Shown: positions 1-8,344, counted from the stretch's first letter. The stretch: DNA of 33,794 bases from an uncultured Bacteroidales bacterium (GCA_900547755.1 URIC01000021.1:1-33794), one strand, 5' to 3'. Notes: a model not told the origin generated them from the letters alone. A program made the numbers and translations.

Positions 1-1032
1 AAGTTCAAAACCCCGGGAGGCACCTCGCGCGGAGTGATGCACACAAAACTCACGTACATCATAAAGGTGTGGGACGAAACGGACCCCTCCCGGTTCGGCA
101 TCGGCGAGGCAGCCGTCTTCGAGGGCCTGAGCAAGGAAGCAGGACCACGTTATGAGTACAAGCTGATAGAGACTCTGGCAAACGTGGCCCTGGGTGTAGG
201 CACTGACCTCACCGATTTCCCGTCGATACAGTTCGGTCTGGAACAGGCCCTTCTGGATTTCTCTCACGGGTGCCGGGGAATATATTTTCCCTCCTCGTTC
301 ACCGAGGGAAAAAGCTCCATTGAGATTAACGGCCTTGTCTGGATGGGACGCCTGGAGGAGATGTTGACGCGCCTGGAGGAAAAAATCGCCGACGGTTTCC
401 GCTGTATCAAGCTGAAAATAGGAGCTATAGACTTCAACGACGAGATAACGATGCTCAGAGCCATCCGCTCCCGGTTCTCCGCCGACGAACTGGAAATACG
501 GGTAGACGCAAACGGCGGTTTCAACATGGAGAATGTAATAGCCGCGCTGCACGTCCTGCACTCCTTGGATGTCCACTCCATAGAGCAACCCATACCTGCC
601 GGACACTGGGACCTGATGGGTTTTCTCTGTCAGATTTCTCCCGTACCCATCGCCCTTGACGAGGAACTCATAGGCATTAACCGCACTGAGCAAAAAGTGG
701 CTCTTTTAGATGCCATACGTCCTGCATACATAATCCTAAAGCCGAGCCTATGCGGTGGCCTCAACGGTGCCGGCGAGTGGATTCAGCTTGCGCGGGAACG
801 CAATATAGGCTGGTGGGTGACTTCCGCTTTGGAGAGCAATGTCGGGCTCAATGTCCTGGCTCAATGGGTGGCCACTCTCGGTGTGCGGATGCCTCAGGGT
901 CTCGGCACCGGAGGGGTATTCTCCAACAACTTCACATCTTCGCTGCATCTTGACCATGACCGTCTGAGGTTTGACCCTGAAACTATTCCCGTGGACCGCA
1001 GACAATTTAATTCTCTTCCCTGGCGAGAATGA
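1..1032 (+). CDS. menC: o-succinylbenzoate synthase (partial, 5' end outside window)
   Basis: This enolase-superfamily enzyme dehydrates SHCHC to o-succinylbenzoate in menaquinone synthesis. The frame is open from base 1 and reads KFKTPGGTSRGVMHTK, the usual N-terminal region of Bacteroidales MenC (family knowledge), so the true start lies upstream; the GTG at 34 and ATG at 37 are internal. Visible catalytic features are the KxK motif (KLK, codons at 409 and 415), then the three acidic metal ligands in RVDANGG, SIEQPI and ALDEEL, and the second catalytic Lys in ILKPSLCGG. The stop codon overlaps the menE start (ATGA at 1029-1032), so the two are translationally coupled. Family assignment is very secure; only the first residues are missing. 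Confidence 0.95.
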   Translation, partial: KFKTPGGTSRGVMHTKLTYIIKVWDETDPSRFGIGEAAVFEGLSKEAGPRYEYKLIETLANVALGVGTDLTDFPSIQFGLEQALLDFSHGCRGIYFPSSFTEGKSSIEINGLVWMGRLEEMLTRLEEKIADGFRCIKLKIGAIDFNDEITMLRAIRSRFSADELEIRVDANGGFNMENVIAALHVLHSLDVHSIEQPIPAGHWDLMGFLCQISPVPIALDEELIGINRTEQKVALLDAIRPAYIILKPSLCGGLNGAGEWIQLARERNIGWWVTSALESNVGLNVLAQWVATLGVRMPQGLGTGGVFSNNFTSSLHLDHDRLRFDPETIPVDRRQFNSLPWRE

Positions 1033-2060
1033 GTTTTGACTCTGAAATAGAAGAATTTATAGCGCTGTGGAGGAGCGATGCCCCCAATATAGAGGCACAT
1101 ACCTCCGGCTCTACCGGAACTCCTAAACGAATCATGCTGCCACGCCGGCTTGTAAAAGAGTCGGCGTGGCGGAGCATACGCCATTTCGGCCTGACTCGGG
1201 ACTCTGGGGTACACCTGATGCTTTCCCCCTCATACATAGCCGGCAAAATGGCCATTGTAAGAGCCCTGGAAGCGGAATGTCATCTTACCCGTGAAGTCCC
1301 TTCCTCCACTCCCCTGTCAGGTCCTGACACCCCTCGGCACATAACGTTGCTGTCGGCTGTAGGCGCACAGGTCGCAGGAATGGAGAGCCTGAGGCAAGCG
1401 GGCGAGCTACCGCGTATCAGGCACCTGCTTCTCGGCGGCGCGCCGCTGAATCCCGCCATGCGTGTGACAGCGACAGGCCTGGCAGAGTTTGTCTGGGAGT
1501 CCTACGGTATGACCGAAACAGCCTCGCATATAGCCCTGAGGCGTGTTCTCGCATCAGACCCGGAAGGAGAAACACCTTTCACGCCACTGGAAGACATACG
1601 TATCGGCACCGACACACGCGGATGTCTGCAAATAGAGATACCTGGATTCGAGCGACTCATCACCAACGACTTGGCGCGCATCCTGCCGGATGGCACGTTT
1701 ACCCTGCTCGGACGCGCCGACAACGTAATAATCACCGGGGGCGTGAAAGTAATGCCCGAGGAGATAGAACGCATACTGTCTCCGCTCTTTCAGGGACGCT
1801 CTTTCTATGTCACTTCGCGCCCCCACTCCAAATGGGGTGAAGAACTTCTCATCGCCGTCGAGGACAAAAGCGTCGCCCACCCCGTTTGGCTCTCCCCGGA
1901 CACATACTTCCCGGACGCATTGCCTATGAGCCGGCATCTGGAACGTATACCGGAGCATTACAAGCGGCCGAAAGCCATACTCCTGCTTCCTGCGTTGGAA
2001 CGCACATCCAACGGAAAAATCAAGCGCCTGAAATTCAACATTAACCGGCTGCCTAAATGA
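1029..2060 (+). CDS. menE: o-succinylbenzoate--CoA ligase, short form
   Basis: This ANL-family adenylating enzyme activates o-succinylbenzoate with ATP and CoA, the step after MenC in menaquinone synthesis. The 343 residues carry the ATP-binding P-loop TSGSTGTPK near residue 26, the WESYGMTET adenine/acyl motif in the middle, the hinge-region LLGRADNVIITGG motif, and the C-terminal SNGKIKR motif with the catalytic lysine. It is about 100 residues shorter than E. coli-type MenE: the N-terminal part before the P-loop is only about 25 residues, as is usual for Bacteroidales MenE. The start overlaps the menC stop (ATGA). The 3' end overlaps the facing nitroreductase gene by 8 bp. Confidence 0.95.
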   Translation: MSFDSEIEEFIALWRSDAPNIEAHTSGSTGTPKRIMLPRRLVKESAWRSIRHFGLTRDSGVHLMLSPSYIAGKMAIVRALEAECHLTREVPSSTPLSGPDTPRHITLLSAVGAQVAGMESLRQAGELPRIRHLLLGGAPLNPAMRVTATGLAEFVWESYGMTETASHIALRRVLASDPEGETPFTPLEDIRIGTDTRGCLQIEIPGFERLITNDLARILPDGTFTLLGRADNVIITGGVKVMPEEIERILSPLFQGRSFYVTSRPHSKWGEELLIAVEDKSVAHPVWLSPDTYFPDALPMSRHLERIPEHYKRPKAILLLPALERTSNGKIKRLKFNINRLPK

Positions 2061-2640
2061 TTAATTCTGAAAGCGGGCGTTTGGGCACATGATGTACCCC
2101 GTCCGGAGTGCGGTAATATTTGAAATCGGCGTCCGGAGTGCCGTCCATATCCTCAAGCACCGCAGTCTCCGCCGGATAGCCGAGAGCCAAGACATACAGA
2201 GGTCTGTATTCCGCCGGGAGCTTAAGCGCCTCAGCGGTCTTTGTCGCATTGAAAGCCTTTATTATGCAAGAGCGCAGACCGAGAGTCGCGGCGCCAATGC
2301 CCATAGCTTCCAGCTGCAAACCGTCGTCACACAGACAGTCGGCTCCCACACGTGTGTCCAGACATTGCACAAGATAGGCAGCCGGACGACTGCCCTCTTC
2401 CGGTCCGGCCCAATCCTTGTAATATCCGGCCCAGGCAAGCAGCGGAAAAACAAGCGCTCGCTCACTTGCCTCATATACAAGGCGATAGCGCAACGGCTGG
2501 GCATTTCTGCCCGAGGGCGTGAACCGGCAAAGTTCCACCAGTGAACGTAAGGTTTCGGGGCTTACAGGCCGGCTTTCCCGGAATATGCGGACACTCCTGT
2601 TTTCTCTCAGCAGAGACTTAAGTTCATTGAATGTAATCAT
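2053..2640 (-). CDS. Nitroreductase family protein
   Basis: This 195-residue protein belongs to the FMN-dependent nitroreductase family. The N-terminus has the FMN-phosphate binding RSVRIF motif (about residues 15-20), followed by TPSGRNAQPLRY, the usual FMN-contacting loop. Near residues 105-125 is the GLQLEAMGIGAATLGLRS helix and hairpin typical of the family. The natural substrate cannot be told from sequence; family members reduce nitro compounds, quinones or flavins with NAD(P)H. The gene is convergent with menE (8-bp overlap, TAG stop at 2053-2055) and divergent from the methylmalonyl-CoA epimerase. A canonical Bacteroidota promoter lies just upstream, giving a short leader of about 13 nt. 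Confidence 0.9.
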   Translation of the reverse strand: MITFNELKSLLRENRSVRIFRESRPVSPETLRSLVELCRFTPSGRNAQPLRYRLVYEASERALVFPLLAWAGYYKDWAGPEEGSRPAAYLVQCLDTRVGADCLCDDGLQLEAMGIGAATLGLRSCIIKAFNATKTAEALKLPAEYRPLYVLALGYPAETAVLEDMDGTPDADFKYYRTPDGVHHVPKRPLSELII

Positions 2641-2659
2641 GATTTCATGGTTTTAAGCC

Positions 2660-2692
2660 CAAAGTTAGTAAGTTTTAACGATATAGGTCAAA
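2660..2692 (-). promoter_or_regulatory. Promoter of the nitroreductase gene
   Basis: Read on the minus strand, the -33 element TTTG (2692-2689) is followed after 21 nt by the -7 element TAACTTTG (2667-2660). This matches the Bacteroidota housekeeping consensus. The predicted transcription start near 2653 leaves about 13 nt before the ATG at 2640. Confidence 0.7.
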
Positions 2693-2731
2693 AAATATCC
2701 GGAAAAAATTCCTTAATCAAGTAAAATTAGC

Positions 2732-2739
2732 TAAATTTG
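2732..2739 (+). promoter_or_regulatory. Candidate -7 box of the propionate operon
   Basis: TAAATTTG matches the TAnnTTTG consensus and is followed by GCAG. No TTTG lies 19-21 nt upstream, so the -33 element is weak or activator-dependent. The predicted leader to the epimerase start at 2823 is about 75-80 nt. The box is back to back with the nitroreductase promoter. Confidence 0.5.
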
Positions 2740-2822
2740 CAGCGTAAAACCTCAGGAGGGCGGAATATGCTCTGCCGGAGGCAAAACCCGCAATATAATA
2801 TAACCTTATAATAAACTCTGAA

Positions 2823-3245
2823 ATGGAAATTTCACACATCGAACACATCGGCATCGCCGTTCCTAACCTCGACGAGGCTATCGCTTATTACGAGAATGTA
2901 CTGGGTCTGAAATGCTACAAGAAAGAAGTAGTGGAAGACCAGAAAGTCACTACCGCCTTCATCAAAGTAGGTGACGTGAAAATCGAGCTTCTGGAGCCCA
3001 CCTGCCCCGATAGCACAATAGCCAAGTTCATCGAAAAGAACGGTGGCAAAGGCGGAATGCACCACATGGCATTCGCTGTGGAAGATGGTGTGGCCGAAGC
3101 ACTCGCCGAAGCTGAAAGCAAGGGTGTCCGCCTTATTGATAAGGCTCCCCGCAAAGGCGCCGACGGTCTGAATATCGCTTTCCTCCACCCCAAGACCACT
3201 CAGGCTGTCCTGACCGAACTCTGTGAGGACCCTGCCGCAAAGTAA
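2823..3245 (+). CDS. mce: Methylmalonyl-CoA epimerase
   Basis: This 140-residue VOC (glyoxalase/bleomycin-resistance fold) enzyme interconverts (R)- and (S)-methylmalonyl-CoA, linking methylmalonyl-CoA mutase to decarboxylation in propionate formation. Two beta-alpha-beta-beta-beta modules are visible, starting at HIEHIGIAVPNLDEAI and at GGMHHMAFAVED. By analogy with characterised epimerases, the probable divalent-metal ligands are His8, a His at 80/81 and Glu132 (VLTELCE). Length and motifs are complete. It is first in the operon and sits 175 bp before mmdA, with a long hairpin in that gap, so it may be transcribed at a different level from the downstream subunits. Confidence 0.95.
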   Translation: MEISHIEHIGIAVPNLDEAIAYYENVLGLKCYKKEVVEDQKVTTAFIKVGDVKIELLEPTCPDSTIAKFIEKNGGKGGMHHMAFAVEDGVAEALAEAESKGVRLIDKAPRKGADGLNIAFLHPKTTQAVLTELCEDPAAK

Positions 3246-3283
3246 ATTCCGGCGGCATGACTCCTGACTGACGACATTTACCG

Positions 3284-3327
3284 CCCACACTCTGCACGGC
3301 ATCCCCGTATGCCATGCGGAATGTGGG
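3284..3327 (+). terminator. Hairpin between mce and mmdA (attenuator or processing site)
   Basis: A 19-position stem pairs 3284-3302 with 3309-3327 around the loop ccccgt. Pairing runs CCCACA, TCT, GCA, GGCAT with their partners, broken by two C/A mismatches and including one G-T pair. TTT follows directly, but there is no long T-tract, so partial termination or RNA processing is more likely than full termination. Confidence 0.5.
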
Positions 3328-3420
3328 TTTGGCTCATGTTTACAGCTCCCGGTGGCAGATTGGCCTTACTCCTCTCGCCTCTAAAAAAAAGTAAATTCAA
3401 ATATAAATGTTACAATAGCA

Positions 3421-4977
3421 ATGAGCAAACAGACAGAAAAAATCCAAGAGCTTATCGACAAGCGCTCGGAAGCCCGCCTCGGTGGCGGCGAGAAAGCCAT
3501 TGAGAAACAGCACCAGAAAGGCAAATACACAGCCCGTGAACGCATCGCGCAGCTGCTGGACGAGGGTTCCTTCGAGGAACTCGACATGTTCGTGACCTAC
3601 CGCTGTACCAACTTCGGTATGGGTGAGAAGAAACACCCCCTGGGCGATGGCGTGGTAACAGGTTTCGGTACCATCGAAGGCCGTCTGGTTTATGTTTTCG
3701 CACAGGACTTCACTGTACTCGGCGGTTCCCTGTCCGAGACCATGGCCCAGAAGATATGCAAAGTCATGGACCTGGCCATGAAGATGGGCGCTCCCATTAT
3801 CGGTCTCAACGACTCAGGTGGCGCACGTATCCAGGAGGGCATCAACGCGCTGGGCGGTTACGCTGAAATCTTCAAGCGCAACATCCTCGCTTCCGGTGTG
3901 GTTCCCCAGATTTCCGCTATCCTCGGCCCCTGCGCCGGCGGTGCAGTGTACAGCCCTGCCCTCACCGACTTCACAATCATGGCCAAGGGTATCTCCTATA
4001 TGTTCCTGACAGGCCCCTCCGTTGTAAAGACCGTGACCGGCGAGGACGTTACCCAGGAACAGCTCGGCGGCGCTTCCGTACACGCCACAAAAAGCGGCGT
4101 GACTCACTTCGCAGCCGAGGACGGCGAGGAGGCTATCCGCATCGTCCGCAAGCTGATGAGCTTCATCCCCCAGAACAACCTGGAGGAGACTCCCCTCATG
4201 GCCTGCGACGACCCCATCGACCGTCTGGAAGACAAGCTCAACGAAATCATCCCCGACAATCCCAACAAGGCTTACGACATGTACGAGGTCGTGGGCGCTA
4301 TCATAGACAATGGCGAGTTCCTGGAAGTACACCGTGACTTCGCCAAGAACATCATTATCGGTTTCGCCCGCATGAACGGCCAGGCTGTAGGTATCGTAGC
4401 CAACCAGCCCCGTGTGCTCGCCGGTGTGCTTGACTCCAACGCATCCCGCAAGGCTGCACGCTTCGTCCGCTTCTGCGACTGCTTCAACATTCCTCTGGTG
4501 ACTCTAGTAGACGTGCCCGGCTTCCTGCCCGGTACAGGCCAGGAGTACAACGGCGTCATCCTGCATGGCGCCAAGCTGCTCTACGCTTACGGCGAGGCTA
4601 CAGTGCCCAAGGTTACCGTCACCCTGCGTAAGAGCTACGGCGGCAGCCACATCGTGATGAGCTGCAAGCAGCTGCGCGGCGACATGAACTACGCATGGCC
4701 CTCTGCGGAAATCGCGGTGATGGGTGCCGCCGGCGCCGCCGGCGTGCTCTACGCCAAGGCCGCCAAAGAGGCTCCGGACCCCAAGGCATTCATCAAGGAG
4801 AAAGAGGACGAGTACACCAACCTCTTCGCCAACCCCTATAACGCTGCCAAGTATGGCTACATCGACGACGTTATCGAACCGCGTAACACACGTTTCCGCG
4901 TAATCCGCGCCCTGCAGATGCTTGCCTCCAAGAAGGACAGCAATCCGCCCAAGAAACACGGTAACATTCCCCTCTGA
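3421..4977 (+). CDS. mmdA: Methylmalonyl-CoA decarboxylase, carboxyltransferase (alpha) subunit
   Basis: This 518-residue biotin-dependent carboxyltransferase moves the carboxyl group of methylmalonyl-CoA onto the biotin of MmdC, releasing propionyl-CoA. Two crotonase-like halves are visible. The N-terminal half includes LNDSGGARIQEGINALGGY and the oxyanion loop GPCAGGAVYSPALTDF; the C-terminal half includes VDVPGFLPGTGQEYNGVI and the second glycine-rich loop VMGAAGAAGVLY. Sequence alone resembles propionyl-CoA carboxylase beta subunits. The sodium-pump membrane subunits encoded downstream point to the decarboxylase. The codon choice is strongly C/G-ending, consistent with high expression. 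The next gene is 144 bp away, with a hairpin in the gap. Confidence 0.93.
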   Translation: MSKQTEKIQELIDKRSEARLGGGEKAIEKQHQKGKYTARERIAQLLDEGSFEELDMFVTYRCTNFGMGEKKHPLGDGVVTGFGTIEGRLVYVFAQDFTVLGGSLSETMAQKICKVMDLAMKMGAPIIGLNDSGGARIQEGINALGGYAEIFKRNILASGVVPQISAILGPCAGGAVYSPALTDFTIMAKGISYMFLTGPSVVKTVTGEDVTQEQLGGASVHATKSGVTHFAAEDGEEAIRIVRKLMSFIPQNNLEETPLMACDDPIDRLEDKLNEIIPDNPNKAYDMYEVVGAIIDNGEFLEVHRDFAKNIIIGFARMNGQAVGIVANQPRVLAGVLDSNASRKAARFVRFCDCFNIPLVTLVDVPGFLPGTGQEYNGVILHGAKLLYAYGEATVPKVTVTLRKSYGGSHIVMSCKQLRGDMNYAWPSAEIAVMGAAGAAGVLYAKAAKEAPDPKAFIKEKEDEYTNLFANPYNAAKYGYIDDVIEPRNTRFRVIRALQMLASKKDSNPPKKHGNIPL

Positions 4978-4994
4978 CAAAGCTCTGCCGCATA

Positions 4995-5029
4995 TCCGCC
5001 CCGGCTTGCCCCGTGCAGGCTGTGGCGGA
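4995..5029 (+). terminator. Hairpin between mmdA and the gamma-type subunit
   Basis: TCCGCC (4995-5000) pairs with GGCGGA (5024-5029), and GCTTGC (5004-5009) pairs with GCAGGC (5015-5020), separated by a 3x3 internal loop and capped by a 5-nt loop. No T-tract follows directly. Its place inside the operon suggests an mRNA-stability or processing role. Confidence 0.45.
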
Positions 5030-5121
5030 CTTGCAATTACTTTCTTACTTTCAGCGTGTTGAAACACTCTGTTTAAAGGAGAAGGTTAAACTAAAGATGT
5101 AATAATTCCAAACATCCCAAA

Positions 5122-5727
5122 ATGAAGAAATACATAATATCGCTGACAGCTGCCCTGTGTCTGTCTGTGGCTCCCGCAATGGCTCAGGAGAAGAACGAGG
5201 CCGCCGCTGCCGCTTCGGAACAGGTCACCTATACGATGACCGTGACTCCCGAGGGCGATGCCGTGGAAATTACGGAGTCCACGTCCCAAAAGACAGTGGA
5301 AGTGGACACAGCCACTTACAAAGATTATGTCAATAAAGGCTACTCGGACAGTAAAATATTCAAGAACCAGCTCATAACGGAGTCCGACAACTCAGGTATG
5401 GGCGTTACCCTGATGAGTATGTGCATCGTTCTGCTGGCACTTATTTTGCTCAGCCTGTTGTTCCTGTTCTTCGGCAAACTCTTCGCCAAGAACCAGAGCC
5501 GCAAGAAGAGCGAGGCTCAGGGCCGCCAGGAGGTGAGTGAAGAGGATGACCACGACTCCGGCGAGGTGATTGCCGCCATAGCCATGGCTCTGGACGAGCA
5601 CTTCAACTCCAAGCATGACCTGGAGGACACCGTCCTCACCATCCGCCGCATGAAACGTGCTTACTCTCCCTGGAACTCCAAAATCTATAATATGCGCGAA
5701 GTGCCCGCCCTGCGGCGCAAACGCTAA
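5122..5727 (+). CDS. OadG-like (gamma/delta) membrane subunit of the sodium-pumping decarboxylase
   Basis: This 201-residue protein has an apparent signal sequence (residues 1-21, MKKYIISLTAALC... ending AMA-Q), an acidic periplasmic stretch (about 22-92), one hydrophobic helix (about 95-120, rich in Leu/Ile) and a charged cytoplasmic tail. That layout fits the small OadG/MmdD subunit that anchors and stabilises the decarboxylase complex; the tail ends in an Arg-rich stretch (RRMKRAY, LRRKR). It is longer than the classical subunit of about 85 residues, as is common in Bacteroidales, where the N-terminal periplasmic part is extra. The assignment rests largely on position, between mmdA and mmdC, plus topology, since this subunit is poorly conserved. 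Confidence 0.8.
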   Translation: MKKYIISLTAALCLSVAPAMAQEKNEAAAAASEQVTYTMTVTPEGDAVEITESTSQKTVEVDTATYKDYVNKGYSDSKIFKNQLITESDNSGMGVTLMSMCIVLLALILLSLLFLFFGKLFAKNQSRKKSEAQGRQEVSEEDDHDSGEVIAAIAMALDEHFNSKHDLEDTVLTIRRMKRAYSPWNSKIYNMREVPALRRKR

Positions 5728-5762
5728 ACCATTTTCTCAACCCGTAAACATAATCCCAGACA

Positions 5763-6206
5763 ATGAAAGAATACAAGTATAAAATCAACGGTATGAAGTT
5801 TACCGTCGCCGTAGGCGACATCGAGGGCGACACTGTGCGCGTAGAGGTGAACGGCACTCCCTATAAAGTGGAACTCGACGAGTCCCAGAAGCCCAAAATC
5901 TCACCCGTGGCCGCTCCCAAGAAAGCAGCTCCCGCTCCCCGTACAAGCACCGGCGAAAAGGTGATTGCAAAACCTGCCGTCGCATCCGGTGGCGCAGCTG
6001 CCGTTAAGTCTCCTCTGCCCGGCACCATCCTCTCCTTCAGCGTGAAGGTCGGTGACACCGTCAATGCCGGCGACACAGTCTGCATCCTCGAAGCCATGAA
6101 GATGGAGAACGACGTCCACACCAACAAGGGCGGCGTAGTGAAGCAGATTCTCGTAAATGTAGGCGACTCCGTTCTTGAAGGCAACGACATAATGATAATC
6201 GAATAA
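5763..6206 (+). CDS. mmdC: Biotin carboxyl carrier subunit of methylmalonyl-CoA decarboxylase
   Basis: This 147-residue biotinyl protein shuttles CO2 from MmdA to the membrane beta subunit. Residues 1-45 form an N-terminal domain. Residues about 46-80 are an Ala/Pro/Lys-rich flexible linker. Residues about 81-147 are the lipoyl/biotinyl domain with the biotinylation motif EAMKMEND; the acceptor is Lys113. SPLPGTIL marks the start of the domain, as in other carriers. It lies 35 bp downstream of the gamma-type subunit gene, and a 208-bp gap with a hairpin separates it from mmdB. The family is certain; the specific partner is inferred from the operon. Confidence 0.95.
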   Translation: MKEYKYKINGMKFTVAVGDIEGDTVRVEVNGTPYKVELDESQKPKISPVAAPKKAAPAPRTSTGEKVIAKPAVASGGAAAVKSPLPGTILSFSVKVGDTVNAGDTVCILEAMKMENDVHTNKGGVVKQILVNVGDSVLEGNDIMIIE

Positions 6207-6221
6207 ATCATATCACCCCGC

Positions 6222-6269
6222 AGGTGTGTGGAATGGGCGGCGTTCCGTATTGTCCATTCTGACACACCT
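6222..6269 (+). terminator. Hairpin between mmdC and mmdB
   Basis: AGGTGTGT (6222-6229) pairs with ACACACCT (6262-6269), and the inner GAATGG pairs with CCATTC, giving a long imperfect stem with a loop of about 14 nt. It lies 16 bp after the mmdC stop. The next T-run (about 6290-6295) is 20 nt away, so this is a weak terminator at best; processing or mRNA protection is more likely. Confidence 0.45.
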
Positions 6270-6414
6270 CGGGAAGCCGAGCCTTGATTTTTCAGTCTTG
6301 ACGACAGTCATCCTTCTTGGATATACGTGTGTGCCCTTTCCTTACCCAAACGGCAGTACACATGTATGGTTCTAACTACACACCTTTCAAATATATCAAC
6401 ACACACTTTTTTAA

Positions 6415-7581
6415 ATGATAATTGCAGATTCATCTTTCGGAAACTTCTTGAGCGACAGCCTCAGCACTTTCTGGCAATTCACAGGTTTCTCACACTGTGA
6501 ATACACCAATCTGATAATGCTGGCTGTAGGCTGTTTTTTCCTGTATCTCGCCATCAAGAAGAACTTCGAGCCGCTGCTGCTGGTGCCTATAGGCTTCGGT
6601 ATGCTGATAGGCAACATCCCCTTCCAGGCCGGTATGGAAATAGGCATCTATGAGCCCGGTTCGGTACTCAATATTCTCTACAACGGCGTGGAGAGAGGCT
6701 GGTATCCTCCGCTTATATTCCTCGGCATCGGCGCCATGACGGACTTCTCCGCCCTGCTGGCCAACCCCAAGCTGATGGTCATAGGCGCCTGCGCCCAATT
6801 CGGTATCTTCGGCGCATATATGCTTTCCCTTGCACTGGGCATGGACCCCTTGAGCGCAGGTTGTGTGGCTATCATCGGCGGTGCCGACGGTCCTACCGCC
6901 ATCTTCCTTACCTCCAAGCTGAACGCCAACCTGCTGGGTGCCGTAGCGGTATCCGCCTATTCCTATATGGCGTTGATTCCTATTATCCAGCCCCCGTTGA
7001 TGCGTCTCTTCACTACCCACAAGGAGCGTACCATCAAAATGAAACCCGCACGTGTGGTAAGCCAGAACGAGAAGATTATCTTCCCCATCGTAGGTCTTAT
7101 ACTTACATGCTTCGTGGTGCCCTCCGGTTTGCCCCTGCTCGGTATGCTCTTCTTCGGCAACCTGCTGCGTGAGAGCGGTGTCACAACCCGTCTGGCCAAG
7201 ACTGCCACCAACGCCATGACCGATATAGTGACCATCCTGCTGGGTCTTACAGTAGGTGCCTCCACTCAGGCCGACCGCTTCCTCACCTCCGATACGATTA
7301 TCATCTTCGCCCTGGGCTTCGTGGCGTTTATCATCGCTTCCAGCGCAGGTGTGCTCTCAGTGAAACTTTTCAATTGTTTCCTGAGCAAGGACAAGAAAAT
7401 AAACCCGCTTATCGGTAACGCCGGCGTTTCCGCCGTTCCTATGGCGGCCCGTATCTCCAATAATGTGGGTCTGGAGTATGACCCGAACAACTACCTGCTG
7501 ATGCACGCCATGGGCCCGAACGTGGCCGGTGTGATTGGCTCGGCTGGAGCCGCCGGCGTACTCCTCAGTTTCCTCGGCTAA
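6415..7581 (+). CDS. mmdB: Sodium ion-translocating decarboxylase beta subunit
   Basis: This 388-residue multispanning membrane protein (OadB/MmdB/GcdB family) decarboxylates carboxybiotin on MmdC and couples this to sodium export. About ten hydrophobic segments are visible. The hallmark GGADGPTAIFLTSK is present; its Asp (residue 158) is the residue implicated in sodium/proton coupling in OadB. A second conserved region with GNAGVSAVPMAARISNNVG and MGPNVAGVIGSAGAAGVLLS ends the protein. The start is the ATG at 6415. It is the last gene of the module and is followed after 19 bp by a strong hairpin. Confidence 0.95.
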   Translation: MIIADSSFGNFLSDSLSTFWQFTGFSHCEYTNLIMLAVGCFFLYLAIKKNFEPLLLVPIGFGMLIGNIPFQAGMEIGIYEPGSVLNILYNGVERGWYPPLIFLGIGAMTDFSALLANPKLMVIGACAQFGIFGAYMLSLALGMDPLSAGCVAIIGGADGPTAIFLTSKLNANLLGAVAVSAYSYMALIPIIQPPLMRLFTTHKERTIKMKPARVVSQNEKIIFPIVGLILTCFVVPSGLPLLGMLFFGNLLRESGVTTRLAKTATNAMTDIVTILLGLTVGASTQADRFLTSDTIIIFALGFVAFIIASSAGVLSVKLFNCFLSKDKKINPLIGNAGVSAVPMAARISNNVGLEYDPNNYLLMHAMGPNVAGVIGSAGAAGVLLSFLG

Positions 7582-7600
7582 AAACCTTAAAACTCTTTCT

Positions 7601-7648
7601 GCAAGAGAAAGGCGCAACCACTTGGCTGTGGTTGCGCCTTTCTCTTGC
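7601..7648 (+). terminator. Terminator of the propionate operon
   Basis: A perfect 21-bp inverted repeat (7601-7621 with 7628-7648) surrounds a 6-nt loop, 19 bp after the mmdB stop. The T-rich part lies in the 3' arm (cctttctcttgc). The stability and position argue for transcription termination and 3'-end protection. Confidence 0.8.
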
Positions 7649-7804
7649 CCTTATGTTAAAAATCAGACGAAAAGCAAACATATTATAGATTTGCTTGTTA
7701 CTTATATAAACGTCTGAATCATAAGGCATACATAAATTCCATACAATATGCTTTGACCAATTTCCTCTCTCGACAAGGACAGATTTTATTGAAGGCAATG
7801 AAAA

Positions 7805-8149
7805 ATGGTGACTCAAAAGGTTATAAAGGAAATATACAAGAAATATAACAAACCTCCGAAGGATACCGAGGAACTGGATATTCCCCGCTTCATAGACCTT
7901 TTGAAGGAACATCACGACCTCCGTCTTGAAGATGACGAGATTGTGGACCATAAGTTGGATGCCTTCAATCCCTTCTCCCGGATGCTGGTGAAACGCCTTA
8001 ACGGCATTGTGGAATTAGACCAATACGTGGCGTTTATTTTCTCAGACCACATCCTGTTTTTCGAAAGAGACGACAACAATATGCACGTCCATTTCAAGAA
8101 AGAGAAGAAGAGCCTGTTCTCACGCCTGTTCGGCCGCAAGAAAGACTGA
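7805..8149 (+). CDS. Hypothetical protein, 114 aa
   Basis: I do not recognise a named family with certainty. The protein is soluble, with no signal peptide. It has a charged N-terminal helix (VIKEIYKKYNKPP), then IPRFIDLLKEHHDLRLEDDEIV, a middle stretch predicted as beta-strands (RLNGIVELDQYVAFIFSDHILFFE), and a very basic tail with KEKKSLFSRLFGRKKD. The ATG at 7798 opens a different short frame; the ATG at 7805 gives the full protein. It stands alone between the propionate-operon terminator and a convergent terminator. Between 7649 and 7804 I see only a 7-bp inverted repeat (AAGCAAA 7672-7678 with TTTGCTT 7690-7696) and no clear promoter. Confidence 0.75.
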   Translation: MVTQKVIKEIYKKYNKPPKDTEELDIPRFIDLLKEHHDLRLEDDEIVDHKLDAFNPFSRMLVKRLNGIVELDQYVAFIFSDHILFFERDDNNMHVHFKKEKKSLFSRLFGRKKD

Positions 8150-8181
8150 GAAGGATTCCCAGCAAAAATTATTAATGTATA

Positions 8182-8215
8182 AAGGCTTCAGGTCACGAAT
8201 GTGACCTGAAGCCTT
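8182..8215. terminator. Convergent terminator
   Basis: A perfect 15-bp stem (8182-8196 with 8201-8215) has a gaat tetraloop and lies between two convergent genes. The plus strand continues with accctttt. The minus strand continues with an AT-rich stretch that includes TTTTT, so it can serve both directions. Confidence 0.8.
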
Positions 8216-8293
8216 ACCCTTTTAAGGGGCCGCACCGATTGAATCAGTCAGATGCAGACCTTATTGCTATGCGTTCTTTTAAGCAACCCGGGC

Positions 8294-8311
8294 TTGCCTT
8301 TTTACAGGCAA
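8294..8311 (-). terminator. Small hairpin downstream of the pRiA4b ORF-3-like gene
   Basis: TTGCCT pairs with AGGCAA around a 6-nt loop, 33 bp past the stop of the minus-strand gene. It is short; the stronger hairpin at 8182-8215 probably does most of the termination. Confidence 0.3.
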
Positions 8312-8344
8312 ATAAATCAATTCGGAGATTCGGTCCGGGAAATG

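Noticed and set aside
3421..4977. Annotation of this gene as propionyl-CoA carboxylase beta subunit
   Set aside because: Sequence alone allows it, but the adjacent sodium-pump beta and gamma-type subunits and the epimerase indicate methylmalonyl-CoA decarboxylase.
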